From positions 248,001 to 312,000 of the forward strand of contig DYIU01000001.1 in the NCBI GenBank assembly GCA_020723485.1: a stretch of DNA of 64,000 nt, given 5' to 3'. This DNA comes from Acidimicrobium ferrooxidans. GTDB lineage: Bacteria; Actinomycetota; Geothermincolia; Fen-727; Anoxymicrobiaceae. The notes below the pieces were generated by a model, which ran no database searches, had not been told where the DNA came from, and saw nothing but the letters and a program-made list of their open reading frames with translations. Shown here piece by piece: positions 16,940 through 25,739 of the stretch (within the stretch, counting starts at the first letter, position 1; the number at the start of each line of letters is the position of its first letter). A program made the position numbers and the translations under genes.

Positions 16940-17392
16940 TTGGCGAAGCCTGAGCACGAGCGCGCGGCGGAAAAGGCGAAAGACCTTTTCCTTTCGGGAT
17001 ACAACTGCGCCGAGTCCGTCCTGCTGTCCACCCTGGAGCTGATGGGGGGCGAGGCCGAGTGGGCGCCCAGGGTGGCTTCCGGTTTCGGCGGCGGCATCGG
17101 CCGGACCTGCCAGGTCTGCGGCGCCATCACTGGAGCGGTAATAGCCGCGGGCTGGGCCCGGGGAAGGGAGCGCGCGGGAGAGGGGCTGGACGACCTCTAC
17201 TCCACCGTCTCCTCTCTCATGGACGGTTTCGTGGAACGCTTCGGGACGACGAGCTGCAGGATGCTGATTGACGTCGACCTCGCGGACCCGGAGCAGCAGG
17301 CAAAGGCCGGGAAGGAAGGTGTCTTCGCCGAGCAGTGCACGAAGTTCGTCGAGTTCTGCACCCTCATGATAGCCGAGAAGCTCGACCTGTAA
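16940..17392 (+). CDS. C-GCAxxG-C-C family redox protein
   Basis: 150 residues, TTG start six bases after GGGGAGGGG. Cysteines fit the C_GCAxxG_C_C family: GYNCAESVL, RTCQVCGAITGAVIA, a Cys in TTSCRMLIDVDL and QCTKFVEFC. The family is predicted to bind a metal or act as an intramembrane/redox protein and is often near oxidoreductases. It is the last gene of the esterase-cupin run and is followed directly by a strong hairpin. Confidence 0.86.
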   Translation: MAKPEHERAAEKAKDLFLSGYNCAESVLLSTLELMGGEAEWAPRVASGFGGGIGRTCQVCGAITGAVIAAGWARGRERAGEGLDDLYSTVSSLMDGFVERFGTTSCRMLIDVDLADPEQQAKAGKEGVFAEQCTKFVEFCTLMIAEKLDL

Positions 17393-17395
17393 GGG

Positions 17396-17425
17396 TTGAG
17401 CCGGGCCCGCGATGGCCCGGCTCAA
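17396..17425. terminator. Strong hairpin between convergent genes
   Basis: Perfect 12-bp stem, TTGAGCCGGGCC (17396-17407) and its complement (17414-17425), with loop CGCGAT. It starts 3 bp after the C-GCAxxG stop and lies 24 bp from the MFS stop. It has no T-run, so it is a probable bidirectional terminator or 3'-end stabiliser. Confidence 0.65.
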
Positions 17426-17449
17426 TACTCGTGACGGCGTGGCCAGCGC

Positions 17450-18772
17450 TCAGGCCGCCTTCTGCGCCTCCTTGCGCTTCGGCCCGGTCTCCCGCACAAA
17501 GAACACGACGCCGACTACGGCGATTATCGCCAGGGCGGCCAGGAACAGTATCGCCCAGCGGTAGTCTGTGAGCCCGTCGACCTTCCTGGCGAAGACCTCC
17601 ATGAGCAGCGGAATACCCGCAGACCCGATGCTCCCAACGGCGAGCAGGGTGCCGACGCCGGTGGCGGCGAGCCTCGGCCCGATCTCCTCCATCTCGCCCA
17701 CTATTGTGAACGTCACTGGAAGTGCCGGCAGGAGGAAGAATCCCATGAGTATTCCGAAGCCCACGTCGAGGGGCTTGTTGCCCACGAAAGCGATAATTAG
17801 CAGCGCGGGCACGGCTACGGAGCCAGCCAGGATCAGGAACGGCTTGCGCACTCCGACCTTCTCGGAGTAGGGAGGTATCAGGCCCGCGCCGATTATCCCT
17901 CCCACGGTGATGCCCGCGGCGACCAGCGAGGCGAAGCTCGTCGTGAAGCCGTGGTACTGCATTATCTTCTCCATCGTGACCGTCATGCCGATGTAGACGC
18001 CGTACCCCGCCAGGGACACGATGCACAGCGCTCTGAAAGTATTGGAGCGGAAGAGCGTGCCGAACGCCTCCCGCAGCGGGACGTTTGCGAGCTCCTCCAT
18101 CGGCCCGGCGGGGGTAGGCGGCGACTCCTTGGCAAATACGAAGAACAGCACGCCGGTGACTGCCATTATTATCCCCATGACCAGCAGGACGTTGTTGAGG
18201 CCGTTCTGGGCGACTTGCTGGCTTGCTCCTTCGGGTATCCCCGCAATCGCCGTCACGAGCGGCAGGCCGATGGCCGTGCCAAGGTACATGGACATGGTAG
18301 TGAGGCCGTTGCCCAGCGCCCTCTGTTTCTCCGGGTACCACTTGATGGGCATCTTGGAGAGGTTTGCCAGGGCGAATGCGGCGCCCATGCCTCCGAGGAC
18401 CTGCATGAAGAGATATACCCACCATTGGGCTGTGCCGCTGTCGATGACGTGCGGGGTCACAGCCTTGACGATTCCGGCAATGACCAGCATGACCGTGCCG
18501 ATCCCGGCCGAGAACTTCCAGCCCTTGTTGTCCCCGAGTGAACCAGCGTAAGAGGACACCAGGATGAACATGAACGGGCCGACAAGGGCGAGCAGGCGCA
18601 CCTGGGTCGTGCTTACGCCCAGCGCCGTCTCAACGGCGGTCTCAATAGGCGCGAAGCTCAACCACAGGAAAGCCTGCACCAGCAGCACCAGGCCGAAAAC
18701 GGCGGTCACGACCCATCGGTAACCATAGACCTTGTACTCGGATTCCTCAGGAATGGCACTCACCCCCCGCAC
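17450..18772 (-). CDS. MFS transporter, 12 helices
   Basis: 440 residues with twelve predicted helices and a central loop (FAKESPPTPAGPMEELANVPLREAFG). Loop 2-3 reads SSYAGSLGDNKGWK, matching the MFS GxLaDrxGrr signature loosely. The layout resembles OFA/NarK-type carriers of organic anions. Starts are GTG at 18772 or 18763. A perfect 19-bp palindrome sits at the ribosome-binding region just upstream. The substrate is unknown. Confidence 0.85.
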   Translation of the reverse strand: MRGVSAIPEESEYKVYGYRWVVTAVFGLVLLVQAFLWLSFAPIETAVETALGVSTTQVRLLALVGPFMFILVSSYAGSLGDNKGWKFSAGIGTVMLVIAGIVKAVTPHVIDSGTAQWWVYLFMQVLGGMGAAFALANLSKMPIKWYPEKQRALGNGLTTMSMYLGTAIGLPLVTAIAGIPEGASQQVAQNGLNNVLLVMGIIMAVTGVLFFVFAKESPPTPAGPMEELANVPLREAFGTLFRSNTFRALCIVSLAGYGVYIGMTVTMEKIMQYHGFTTSFASLVAAGITVGGIIGAGLIPPYSEKVGVRKPFLILAGSVAVPALLIIAFVGNKPLDVGFGILMGFFLLPALPVTFTIVGEMEEIGPRLAATGVGTLLAVGSIGSAGIPLLMEVFARKVDGLTDYRWAILFLAALAIIAVVGVVFFVRETGPKRKEAQKAA

Positions 18773-18776
18773 TCAC

Positions 18777-18795
18777 CCCGGGCGGTCCGCCCGGG
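18777..18795 (-). promoter_or_regulatory. Perfect palindrome over the MFS ribosome-binding region
   Basis: CCCGGGCGG T CCGCCCGGG occupies the bases about 5 to 23 upstream of the MFS GTG start. As RNA it would form a very stable hairpin that could hide the ribosome-binding site; as DNA it could be an operator. Nothing in the sequence chooses between the two. Confidence 0.5.
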
Positions 18796-18915
18796 CGCAA
18801 CAATGGGCCGGTCGTGTAGAGGCAGAATATCCCGTCCTGCCGTTGGATCAGGGCCTTGTCCGCTTCGGTCACAGGATTCCCTTACGTAATCCTATAATCT
18901 CAGCCCCGTCCAGTC

Positions 18916-18961
18916 GAGTGTCGTTTTTCGCCCGCTGCGCTCTGCTTGTCACCCGACACTC
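18916..18961. repeat. Inverted repeat GAGTGTCG/CGACACTC in divergent spacer
   Basis: Eight-base arms at 18916-18923 and 18954-18961 are separated by 30 bases that include a T-run (TCGTTTTTCG). It lies in the 253-bp spacer between the divergent MFS and DUF3592-like genes. A TATAAT at 18893-18898 (+) could be part of a promoter. The role is unknown. Confidence 0.45.
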
Positions 18962-19025
18962 ATTTGGACACCTCCACGTCATTCATAATATAGTCAGTCG
19001 GTGAACGGGGAAAGGAACTCTCGTC

Positions 19026-19796
19026 ATGAGCATCTACGACAAGCGGATCAAGCTGATATTCTACGCCAGCGTCGGGGTGGACCTGCTGGTGGTAGGCCTG
19101 CTGATAGCCCTGGTCAACCCGCTCGTGGGGCTGGTCTCGGCGGCCGCACTGGCGGCAGGGCAGGTCGTCGTGTACTGGGTGCTGGTCCGCCCCGGCATCC
19201 TGCGGGAAAAAGTGCTGGCCTCCGGGCAGCCCGGCGAGGCCAGGATATTGAAGATTGACGCCGGGGCGTTGACCGGGACAAGCCTGGTCCAGCGGGTCAC
19301 GATGTCGCTCGAGGTGCGACCCTCCTCCGGTGAGCCGTACCAGCTCGACGGCCCCATGCTGGTAGACAGGGGCCAGCTGCAGGCTCTCACGCCCGGCGCG
19401 GTCGTACCGGTCATGATCGACCCTCAGAACCCGGCCAACGTAGCCATCGGCGGGCCGCAGGGCGAGAGCGCCCTGGCCGGCGCGGCGCAGGACAAGGCGC
19501 GCGAGGCCGGCGAAATGGTGGACGGCTGGGAGGCGGTGAACAACGCCATCAGGGAGAGGGGGCTTCCCGCGGAGGCAGCCGTCCTGAAGGCCTGGGAGCT
19601 TGGTGTGAACGTCAACGGCCCGAACCCCGCGATGCAGCTGCTGCTGGAGGTCCGTCCCGCCGACAGGCCGCCGTTCCAGGCACAGGCCACTTGCGTTGTA
19701 GCCGAGGCTTCCCTCGACAAGTTCCAGCCCGGCAACCTGATACATGTCAAATACGACCCGGAAGACCTCACGCGCGTCGCGGTCGTTCACTCATGA
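19026..19796 (+). CDS. Membrane protein with two DUF3592-like domains
   Basis: 256 residues. Two N-terminal helices (about 11-33 and 36-56) are followed by two copies of a small beta-rich unit: GEARILKIDAGALTG...GAVVPVMIDPQNPANVAI and AEAAVLKAWELGVNV...GNLIHVKYDPEDLTRVAV. Each ends in the vxYDPxnp motif of DUF3592-like proteins. The role is unknown; it may be an envelope protein acting with LemA, whose gene begins 31 bp later. AUG start. Confidence 0.78.
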   Translation: MSIYDKRIKLIFYASVGVDLLVVGLLIALVNPLVGLVSAAALAAGQVVVYWVLVRPGILREKVLASGQPGEARILKIDAGALTGTSLVQRVTMSLEVRPSSGEPYQLDGPMLVDRGQLQALTPGAVVPVMIDPQNPANVAIGGPQGESALAGAAQDKAREAGEMVDGWEAVNNAIRERGLPAEAAVLKAWELGVNVNGPNPAMQLLLEVRPADRPPFQAQATCVVAEASLDKFQPGNLIHVKYDPEDLTRVAVVHS

Positions 19797-19827
19797 GCCG
19801 ACCGGGCGCCGGACTGAAGGGGACCGC

Positions 19828-20388
19828 ATGCTAGTAGCCCTGATAGTAGCAGCCTCCATACTGGCGGCCCTCGCGGCCGTCCTTCTGCTCCTCTACAACA
19901 GGCTCATACGCCTGCGCAACAAGACCGACAACGCCTGGCACCAGATAGACGTCCAGCTGAAGAGACGTTACGACCTGGTGCCCGAGCTCGCAGCCGTTGT
20001 CGAGGGATACGCGCTACACGAGCGGGAGACCCTCGAGCTCACCGCCGCTGCCCGGGGGCGCGCCATGAGCGCCGCGAGCGTCGGCGAGCAGGGACCGGCG
20101 GAAGATGGTCTGACAGCTGCAATCGGCAGCCTCATCGCTCTCGGCGAGAACTACCCCGACCTCAAGGCCAACCAGGACTTCATCAAGTTCCAGAAGGAGC
20201 TCGCCACGACCGAGAACCGGATAGCCGGCGCCAGGAAGTATTACAACGGCGCTGTTATGTACTACGACAACGCCAGGCAGGGGTTCCCGGGTAATATGGT
20301 TGCGCGCCTGTTCCGGGGCAGCTTCCCGGACAGGGACTACTTCGAGATAACCGACCCTGCTGACCGCGAAGTCCCCTCCGCGACCTGA
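19828..20388 (+). CDS. lemA: LemA family membrane protein
   Basis: 186 residues from the ATG at 19828, behind GAAGGGG. One N-terminal helix (ALIVAASILAALAAVLLLLYN) is followed by the LemA signature RLRNKTDNAWHQIDVQLKRRYDLVPEL and a helical bundle (LIALGENYPDLKANQDFIKFQKELATTENRIAGARKYYN). LemA proteins are membrane-anchored helical proteins of unknown biochemical role, often found with DUF2207 or TPM-type proteins, as here. The stop is 8 bp from the convergent stop of the DUF2207 gene. Confidence 0.93.
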   Translation: MLVALIVAASILAALAAVLLLLYNRLIRLRNKTDNAWHQIDVQLKRRYDLVPELAAVVEGYALHERETLELTAAARGRAMSAASVGEQGPAEDGLTAAIGSLIALGENYPDLKANQDFIKFQKELATTENRIAGARKYYNGAVMYYDNARQGFPGNMVARLFRGSFPDRDYFEITDPADREVPSAT

Positions 20389-20396
20389 GACCCGGG

Positions 20397-22175
20397 TTAT
20401 CCCGCAGACGAGCCGCCGCCGCCGAACCCTCCCCCGGAGGACCCGCCGCCGAAGCCCCCTCCCCCGCCGCCGCCGCTGGACGAGGGTGAAGAGCTCAGCG
20501 TGCTCCCTACGCTTGTCTCCATCCTGGACAGCGAGTCTGCGAGGTAGACCGTGCTGAAAGCACCAGGGTAATACCCGCGGTACCAGTCAGGCGGCTCTGT
20601 GTAAATGTCCTTGAACTTCTCCGCCCACGCGGTCGCAACGCCGAGCACCATGGCGTACGGCATGTTGGCCTGGAAGTTCTCGGGGGTCATGAACTTCATC
20701 TCCTCCTGCTCCGCGGTCGCCATGTACTCCTTGAACCCCTTCACGTATGAAAGCGCCTCGGACCCCTTCGCTGTACGCCTCGACATGAAGCGCCCGACTA
20801 TGAAGATGGAAACGCCAGCGATGGCGAGCGCCGGCACGAACGCGTACAGGTACCCGAGGTCTATCCAGGCGCGCACGAGGAAGACCGGGATGATGAGCAG
20901 CAGCAGGAGCAGGCCTATCATGGTGTACCGGTGCTTGACCTTCGAGGGGTCGCCGTCGAAAAAGCCCTTGTCCAGCACCTGGTCCTTCAGGTCGCCGTCG
21001 ATCTCCGGTATGTGTGTATAGAACTTGTTCTCCAGGTCGTCCTCGGTGACCGTGTCGCCGCTCTCGAACAGCCCGTCCATCAGCTGCTTCTCAAAAGGAG
21101 CCAGGTCGGTGAGGTCCTTGTCCCACCGCTGGAAGCTGAACTCCCTGGCATCGAGGAGCCCCTTGATGCCGGTCTTCTCCTGCTCGTTTATCACCAGCTT
21201 GCGCCGTATCGCGAGGTCGACGATCGTCGCGGTGATGTCGCTGATGGTCGGCGACTCGTTCACCAGCACCCCCACCTCCGCGGGACGAAGGTCGGGAGGT
21301 GGCTCATATCGGACCACGTCGAGCTCCGGCGCCCCGATATCGCGGCCCTTGCGGTACCAGAGGATTATCATTCCCAGCAGCGCCCCGAAGCCGAGCAGCG
21401 CCGCAAGCGCTATCATCACCGCCCCGAACCACGAGCGGTACGTCAGGGGAACGGACACAAGCCCCTTCGGGAACGCGACGTCGATGGTGAGGGTGGTGTA
21501 CGGCGCGAGGTCGGTCGCCTCCCACCAGATGGTCCTTCCCTCAACGCCGGAGTTAAGGCTGGACGGCGGCAGGTTCTCGTTCGGGTACTGTGTCCACTTC
21601 ACCTCGCTCATGTCCGTTCCCTCCGGGAGGGTGACGGTCGTACGCGAGGCCTTGATGGGGACGGAGCGGTCGTATGAGACAGTGTTGTAGTAGAGCCGGT
21701 CGTATTCGGGAGCGTAGATGAGCGCCCCGGTCATGCGGTACTCGATCACCCATCCCTTCTGCTCGTTGAAGGCGTTGAACCCTATCCGCACCCTTTTGCC
21801 GTCGGTGATCCCCTCGACCTTGACGTCGCTCACCTCACGCCCGGCGAGGTCGGTGACCTTTATGTCCTTGAACCGGACGGCCCCGTAAGACCGGCCCTCG
21901 TCGAAACCCGCTTTGCCTGCGGTGAGGTCGCGGTTGAGGAAGGAGAAGCTCCCCGTGAAGTTTATGACCTGGGTCTCCCTTACCGAGAGCGACCCGTCCG
22001 TGTTCACCTGGATGTCCACGTCGAACCGCTCGAACTCCCACGTCTTGACCTGGGCGACCTGGCGGAGAGCCGCCGAGACGGCAGGGACAAGAAGCGCCGC
22101 CGCAAGGAGCATGAGCGCGGCCACCGTGAGCAGCAGGCGTACGGTTCGCCCGCCGCGCCTTTTCAAAGCAGTCAT
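20397..22175 (-). CDS. DUF2207 membrane protein with Gly-rich C-terminus
   Basis: 592 residues from the second ATG (22175), which has AAGGAG eight bases upstream; the longer start at 22199 lacks a site. N-terminal signal helix; extracytoplasmic domain with FDVDIQVNTDGSLSVRETQVINFTG, the DUF2207 opening; a helix near residue 260; a cytoplasmic part (PTISDITATIVDLAIRRKL); two more helices (about 410-450); and a Gly/Ser tail (GGGFGGGSSGGGFGGG). It typically co-occurs with LemA. Last gene of a minus-strand operon starting at 24790. Confidence 0.9.
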   Translation of the reverse strand: MTALKRRGGRTVRLLLTVAALMLLAAALLVPAVSAALRQVAQVKTWEFERFDVDIQVNTDGSLSVRETQVINFTGSFSFLNRDLTAGKAGFDEGRSYGAVRFKDIKVTDLAGREVSDVKVEGITDGKRVRIGFNAFNEQKGWVIEYRMTGALIYAPEYDRLYYNTVSYDRSVPIKASRTTVTLPEGTDMSEVKWTQYPNENLPPSSLNSGVEGRTIWWEATDLAPYTTLTIDVAFPKGLVSVPLTYRSWFGAVMIALAALLGFGALLGMIILWYRKGRDIGAPELDVVRYEPPPDLRPAEVGVLVNESPTISDITATIVDLAIRRKLVINEQEKTGIKGLLDAREFSFQRWDKDLTDLAPFEKQLMDGLFESGDTVTEDDLENKFYTHIPEIDGDLKDQVLDKGFFDGDPSKVKHRYTMIGLLLLLLIIPVFLVRAWIDLGYLYAFVPALAIAGVSIFIVGRFMSRRTAKGSEALSYVKGFKEYMATAEQEEMKFMTPENFQANMPYAMVLGVATAWAEKFKDIYTEPPDWYRGYYPGAFSTVYLADSLSRMETSVGSTLSSSPSSSGGGGGGGFGGGSSGGGFGGGGSSAG

Positions 22176-22195
22176 CCGAGCATCTCCTTTTCGCG

Positions 22196-22714
22196 TCAAC
22201 CCGTGCTGAAGACCCTGCAGAAGAATACGCTCTGGAGCCCCGGAAGGCTCGCGACGTCTATCTCCTCGACCTGCTCCAGCCCCCTCTCCTCGAAGACCTC
22301 CCTGAAATCCCGGGCGGTGCCGTCCGACCGGGGGCGCTCGTCCTCTATGACCACCACATAGGAGGACGCGACTCTGACCATCTGGTCAAAGAGCCAGTCG
22401 TAGTCGCCAGCGCCCTCGAAATAGCCGACCGAGAAGACCAGCTCGAACTCCCCGTCGGCGAACCGGCGCATCGAGCCGGTGAGCGGCCCCTCTATCACGC
22501 GGATGCGCCGCCAGACCTCGGGGAAGCGCCGCTCCACCTGCCCGATCCTCTCCGGGTCCTCCTCGATGCCGGTCAGTTCCGTCATTCCGGCCCTGTAGAG
22601 CGGGTCGAGGTTCCTGCCGCCCTTGCATCCCACTTCCAGGATGCCGGCTTCAGGTCTTACGTACCTCCCTATAAGCTCGGCGAGGAACTCTCCCCTGGCG
22701 TCTTCGACAGCCAT
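22196..22714 (-). CDS. Class I SAM-dependent methyltransferase
   Basis: 172 residues. Motif I is GILEVGCKGGRNLDPLY, followed by the acidic residue of LTGIEEDPERI, DGEFELVFSVGYFEGAGDYDW (motif IV region) and SSYVVVIEDERP. The fold is clear but the substrate is not; Cys replaces the usual first Gly of GxGxG. It lies between DUF3795 and DUF2207 genes in a minus-strand operon. Confidence 0.78.
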   Translation of the reverse strand: MAVEDARGEFLAELIGRYVRPEAGILEVGCKGGRNLDPLYRAGMTELTGIEEDPERIGQVERRFPEVWRRIRVIEGPLTGSMRRFADGEFELVFSVGYFEGAGDYDWLFDQMVRVASSYVVVIEDERPRSDGTARDFREVFEERGLEQVEEIDVASLPGLQSVFFCRVFSTG

Positions 22715-22751
22715 CTATCGCCTCCGTCAAATCACTGTCGCCCGGCAGGCT

Positions 22752-23099
22752 TCAGGGAGCCTCTCCCCTAAGCCTGTCCAGGTTCGCTCTGCCCTCAGCC
22801 TCGAACGGCGCAAAACCGCTCAGCCTGCCACAGGGGTATTCCCCGCATTCACCGCACGTGCCGAACCCCCTGCCCGAAGCGCAGTCCCTGATCTCGCAGA
22901 CCGCGCAGAACGCGTTGATGCGCCCGCTTCCGGACCTGCAGCCGTCACAGCGGATCGAGTCGACCGCAATCTTCATGCCGGTTTCGGCGCCCCAGCGCGC
23001 GGCCACCTCCTCGAGGGCGTCCGTGTCCCCGCGCTGCGTGGCCAGGTAAGCCGGGCAGCTGTCACAATCCAGGCCGCAATAAGCAATGGCCTCCGCCAC
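22752..23099 (-). CDS. DUF3795-type cysteine-rich protein
   Basis: 115 residues. The N-terminus is AYCGLDCDSCPAYLA, the DUF3795 hallmark, with further Cys pairs at IRCDGCRS, NAFCAVCEIRDCA and GTCGECGEYPCG. At least eleven cysteines suggest zinc or Fe-S binding. Members are common near radical SAM genes in anaerobes; here one lies two genes upstream. Biochemical role unknown. Confidence 0.88.
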   Translation of the reverse strand: MAEAIAYCGLDCDSCPAYLATQRGDTDALEEVAARWGAETGMKIAVDSIRCDGCRSGSGRINAFCAVCEIRDCASGRGFGTCGECGEYPCGRLSGFAPFEAEGRANLDRLRGEAP

Positions 23100-23110
23100 C
23101 TGTCAGGCTC

Positions 23111-23323
23111 CTACTCCGCGGCCTTGAGCTTCTCGACGAACGCCCGCCGGCCCGCATCGTCGCCCGTCATCTCCTTGACCCTGCGCCAGGCCTGCGGGCA
23201 ATCCTTGTATTCGATCCCCGCGATCTCGTGTATCCTGCGGTCGACCGCTTTCCTGTTGTCCTTGTCGACTACGATACCCGCCTCCGCGAAGATGTCTTCC
23301 ATGTGACGGAAATAGCAGGACAT
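23111..23323 (-). CDS. Small conserved-looking protein
   Basis: 70 residues (MSCYFRHMEDIFAEAGIVV...), predicted mostly helical, with Cys at positions 3 and about 42. I recognise the style of a small protein encoded beside radical SAM/SPASM enzymes and DUF3795 but cannot name a family. Spacing of 9 bp to the radical SAM gene and 11 bp to DUF3795 makes it part of the operon. Confidence 0.75.
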   Translation of the reverse strand: MSCYFRHMEDIFAEAGIVVDKDNRKAVDRRIHEIAGIEYKDCPQAWRRVKEMTGDDAGRRAFVEKLKAAE

Positions 23324-23332
23324 ACTCGCTCC

Positions 23333-24790
23333 CTACAGGTATTCGGCTTCCCAGACGCCCTGGCTCAGGCGGGCCGATTCCTCCCCGTAGGAGGTCAGCC
23401 CAAGATAGTATTCTTCGTCAGCGGCGGCGAACCTCGCCGCCTCGTCCTCCGGCTCGGGCGCGTGGGCCTGGAGCATGTCCCTGAAGTCGCGGTAGTGGTC
23501 CCGGACCGGGCAGGGGACCAGCAGGTTGCCTTCACGCGAGGGCCCTCCGTTGCCGAAGCCGTAAGCCCTCTGCCAGCCTCGGAGCGCCTCGAAGAACGGG
23601 GCCTCCCAGAGTTCGTTCAGGTCCGAGCCCCGGGCGAACAGCTCGTTCACGTTGCCGACGGAGTAAGGCGCGAAGACGCACGGCATGACCTTCCCGTCCC
23701 AGTCCACGTAGATGTAGCCCCGCTCGCGGCCGGCGCCGACGCAGCCGTTCACGAGGGTCCCGTGGTTCCAGAAGTCGAACAGGAATACCTTCTTCTCCGA
23801 GACGGCCTCCCAGGAGCGGCGCCAGAACTCGAGCCTCTGTTCGGGTGTCGGCATCGCGCCCGGGTCCGCGTCCCTGCCTGTCGGCATGTAGTGGAAGAAG
23901 AAGCCGTAGAACGCCTTGTTCTCTTCGAAAAAGAAGTCGAGGAAGCGGTCCGACATCAGCTCCCGGCAGTTCTCGCGCGTCACCGTGGCCGAGATGCCGA
24001 CCGGGACGCCCGCCTCCCGGAGGGTGGACATCGACTCGAGGACTCGGTCGAACACCCCCGCGCCGCGCCTCGAGTCAGTGCTCCCCCGCATCCCCTCGAC
24101 CGAGAGCGCCGGGGTGAGGTTCCCCAGCCGTTCCATGCGCTCGGCCGCGGCCCTGGTCACGAGCGTGCCGTTGGTGAACATGAGGAACAGGCAGTCGGGG
24201 TGTCTTTCGACGATGTCCAGCACGTCAACGCCCCCGGAGCTGTACGCCATCGGTTCGCCCCCGGAGATGACGACGAGCCTCACGTCCCAGAGTCTCTTCG
24301 CATCAGTGATGACCCGGTCGAAGACCCGCCAGTCCAGCTTCGCGCTGCCGTCGGTGGAGCTCGCATAGCAACCGGGACAGGAGAGGTTGCACGCATGCCC
24401 CGGGCTCACGGCTATGAACCACGGGGGGTCGCAGCCGCGCTCGGAACGGAACTCCCTGCCCTGGGGAGTGGCCCTCACGGGCACCAGGAGCGCACGTGCC
24501 CACAGCCTGGTGATGACCCTTGTCAGGTGCGGGCTGAGCGCCCCCGCGGCAACGAGGCGCTCGAGCGTCGACAGGACCGCCCGCGCGAAGAGTACCCGCT
24601 CATCCTGGAGACGGCCCCGGTCCCCGTTTCCCCCACCGGCCAGTCTCAAGGACGGCTCGACCATACTGTCGGCAAGCCGGAGGGCCGGCTCGCGGAACCA
24701 CCCCTTGTGGAGGAGGGTCGCGACCGTATCGAGCAGCAGGGTCCCGGTGGGACCCGCGAGCAGCTTTCCGCCCACCACTCCGGCGTCCAT
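23333..24790 (-). CDS. Radical SAM protein with SPASM-like C-terminus
   Basis: 485 residues from ATG 24790, which has GGGAGGAG just upstream. The 4Fe-4S motif is CNLSCPGC (CxxxCxxC) in VSPGHACNLSCPGCYAS, followed by ISGGEPM and FTNGTLVT. C-terminal cysteines (GCVGAGRERGYIYVDWDGKVMPCVF and LVPCPVRDH) fit SPASM-type auxiliary clusters. An N-terminal helical part of about 130 residues is unusual. It may modify a peptide or protein; the 70-residue product of the next gene is a possible substrate, by position only. First gene of the five-gene operon. Confidence 0.88.
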   Translation of the reverse strand: MDAGVVGGKLLAGPTGTLLLDTVATLLHKGWFREPALRLADSMVEPSLRLAGGGNGDRGRLQDERVLFARAVLSTLERLVAAGALSPHLTRVITRLWARALLVPVRATPQGREFRSERGCDPPWFIAVSPGHACNLSCPGCYASSTDGSAKLDWRVFDRVITDAKRLWDVRLVVISGGEPMAYSSGGVDVLDIVERHPDCLFLMFTNGTLVTRAAAERMERLGNLTPALSVEGMRGSTDSRRGAGVFDRVLESMSTLREAGVPVGISATVTRENCRELMSDRFLDFFFEENKAFYGFFFHYMPTGRDADPGAMPTPEQRLEFWRRSWEAVSEKKVFLFDFWNHGTLVNGCVGAGRERGYIYVDWDGKVMPCVFAPYSVGNVNELFARGSDLNELWEAPFFEALRGWQRAYGFGNGGPSREGNLLVPCPVRDHYRDFRDMLQAHAPEPEDEAARFAAADEEYYLGLTSYGEESARLSQGVWEAEYL

Positions 24791-25021
24791 GTCTCCTCCC
24801 TCCCGAGCGGATGTCCTATCTCTACAGGTCGCTCCGCCGGCGGCCGCGGAGCGTGGCCCGTGAGGGCCTGTCACGACGTATTAGGCGGAACGCGTCGAAA
24901 CCCTGCGCGTACCGGAACCCGCAGGGGTTACCAGCACGGGTATTAAGTGGTTCAATGTCGTAGGAGACGAAGCGGCGCCGGACCCGGGGGGCGCCCGATG
25001 ACCCCGTGCATCTGGAGGAAC

Positions 25022-25735
25022 ATGGGCTGGCTCGATTGGGATGATTTCGCAAGGGAGTATGACGCGGTCTTCCTGGAAGACCCCGTGTATCTGAACCTGC
25101 TCGAGGAGATGATAAGAGAGGTGGGGGATGCGGCCTCCGGCAGCGTCCTCGACCTGGGGTGCGGCACAGGGAACGCCACGTTCCAGCTGCTGCGGGCATC
25201 CCCGGGAGCCGAGGTCCTCGCGGTCGACCCCTCCCTGAGGATGCGGGAGCTCAGCGCCGAGCGTTTCAAGGACGAGGCCGGCGTGACCGTCGAGGAGGGG
25301 GACGGCAACTCCATCCCTGCCGGTGACGGCACTTTCGACGTGGTCATGAGCAGCCTGACCCTCCACCACGTGCCCCGCGAGCGCAAGGCCGGCTGCGCCC
25401 GCGAGCTCGCACGGGTGCTCAAGCCGGGCGGCAGGCTCGTGTACGCGGACCGGTTCTGCGACGTGGACGGGCCCCCGGGGGACCCCGGCCGGGCCAGGGA
25501 CATGCTCCAGAAGCTGGTCGGCTGGGCTCTATACCTTCTCGACCATGGTGCGACCCGCAAGATGATGATGGTGCTGGAGTCGATACCGAACGACCTCAAG
25601 GAGAACGGCGAGTACGTGGTGACCGCCGGAGAGTGGCTCGACCACCTGGCGGAGGCGGGTTTCGAGGGAACACGGGTGACCGGGGTCGAGCCGGTTGAGT
25701 TCGGCCTCAAGGTCCTGAGCGCGAAGCGAGCGTGA
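25022..25735 (+). CDS. Class I SAM-dependent methyltransferase
   Basis: 237 residues from ATG 25022 (GGAGG five bases before); ATG 24998 is an alternative. Motif I VLDLGCGTGNATFQLL, acidic residue VLAVDPS, FDVVMSSLTLHHVP and LKPGGRLVYADRF define a UbiE/Methyltransf_11-type enzyme on a small molecule. The next gene starts 4 bp after its stop, so the two are co-translated, pairing methyl transfer with an acyltransferase. Substrate unknown. Confidence 0.88.
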   Translation: MGWLDWDDFAREYDAVFLEDPVYLNLLEEMIREVGDAASGSVLDLGCGTGNATFQLLRASPGAEVLAVDPSLRMRELSAERFKDEAGVTVEEGDGNSIPAGDGTFDVVMSSLTLHHVPRERKAGCARELARVLKPGGRLVYADRFCDVDGPPGDPGRARDMLQKLVGWALYLLDHGATRKMMMVLESIPNDLKENGEYVVTAGEWLDHLAEAGFEGTRVTGVEPVEFGLKVLSAKRA

Positions 25736-25739
25736 TCGC

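Noticed and set aside
18780-18960. tRNA gene in the divergent spacer
   Set aside because: GC-rich palindromes are present but no cloverleaf with T-loop GTTCRA could be built.
23228-24946. 572-residue plus-strand frame
   Set aside because: Antisense to the radical SAM gene, whose CxxxCxxC and SPASM-like cysteines are unmistakable.
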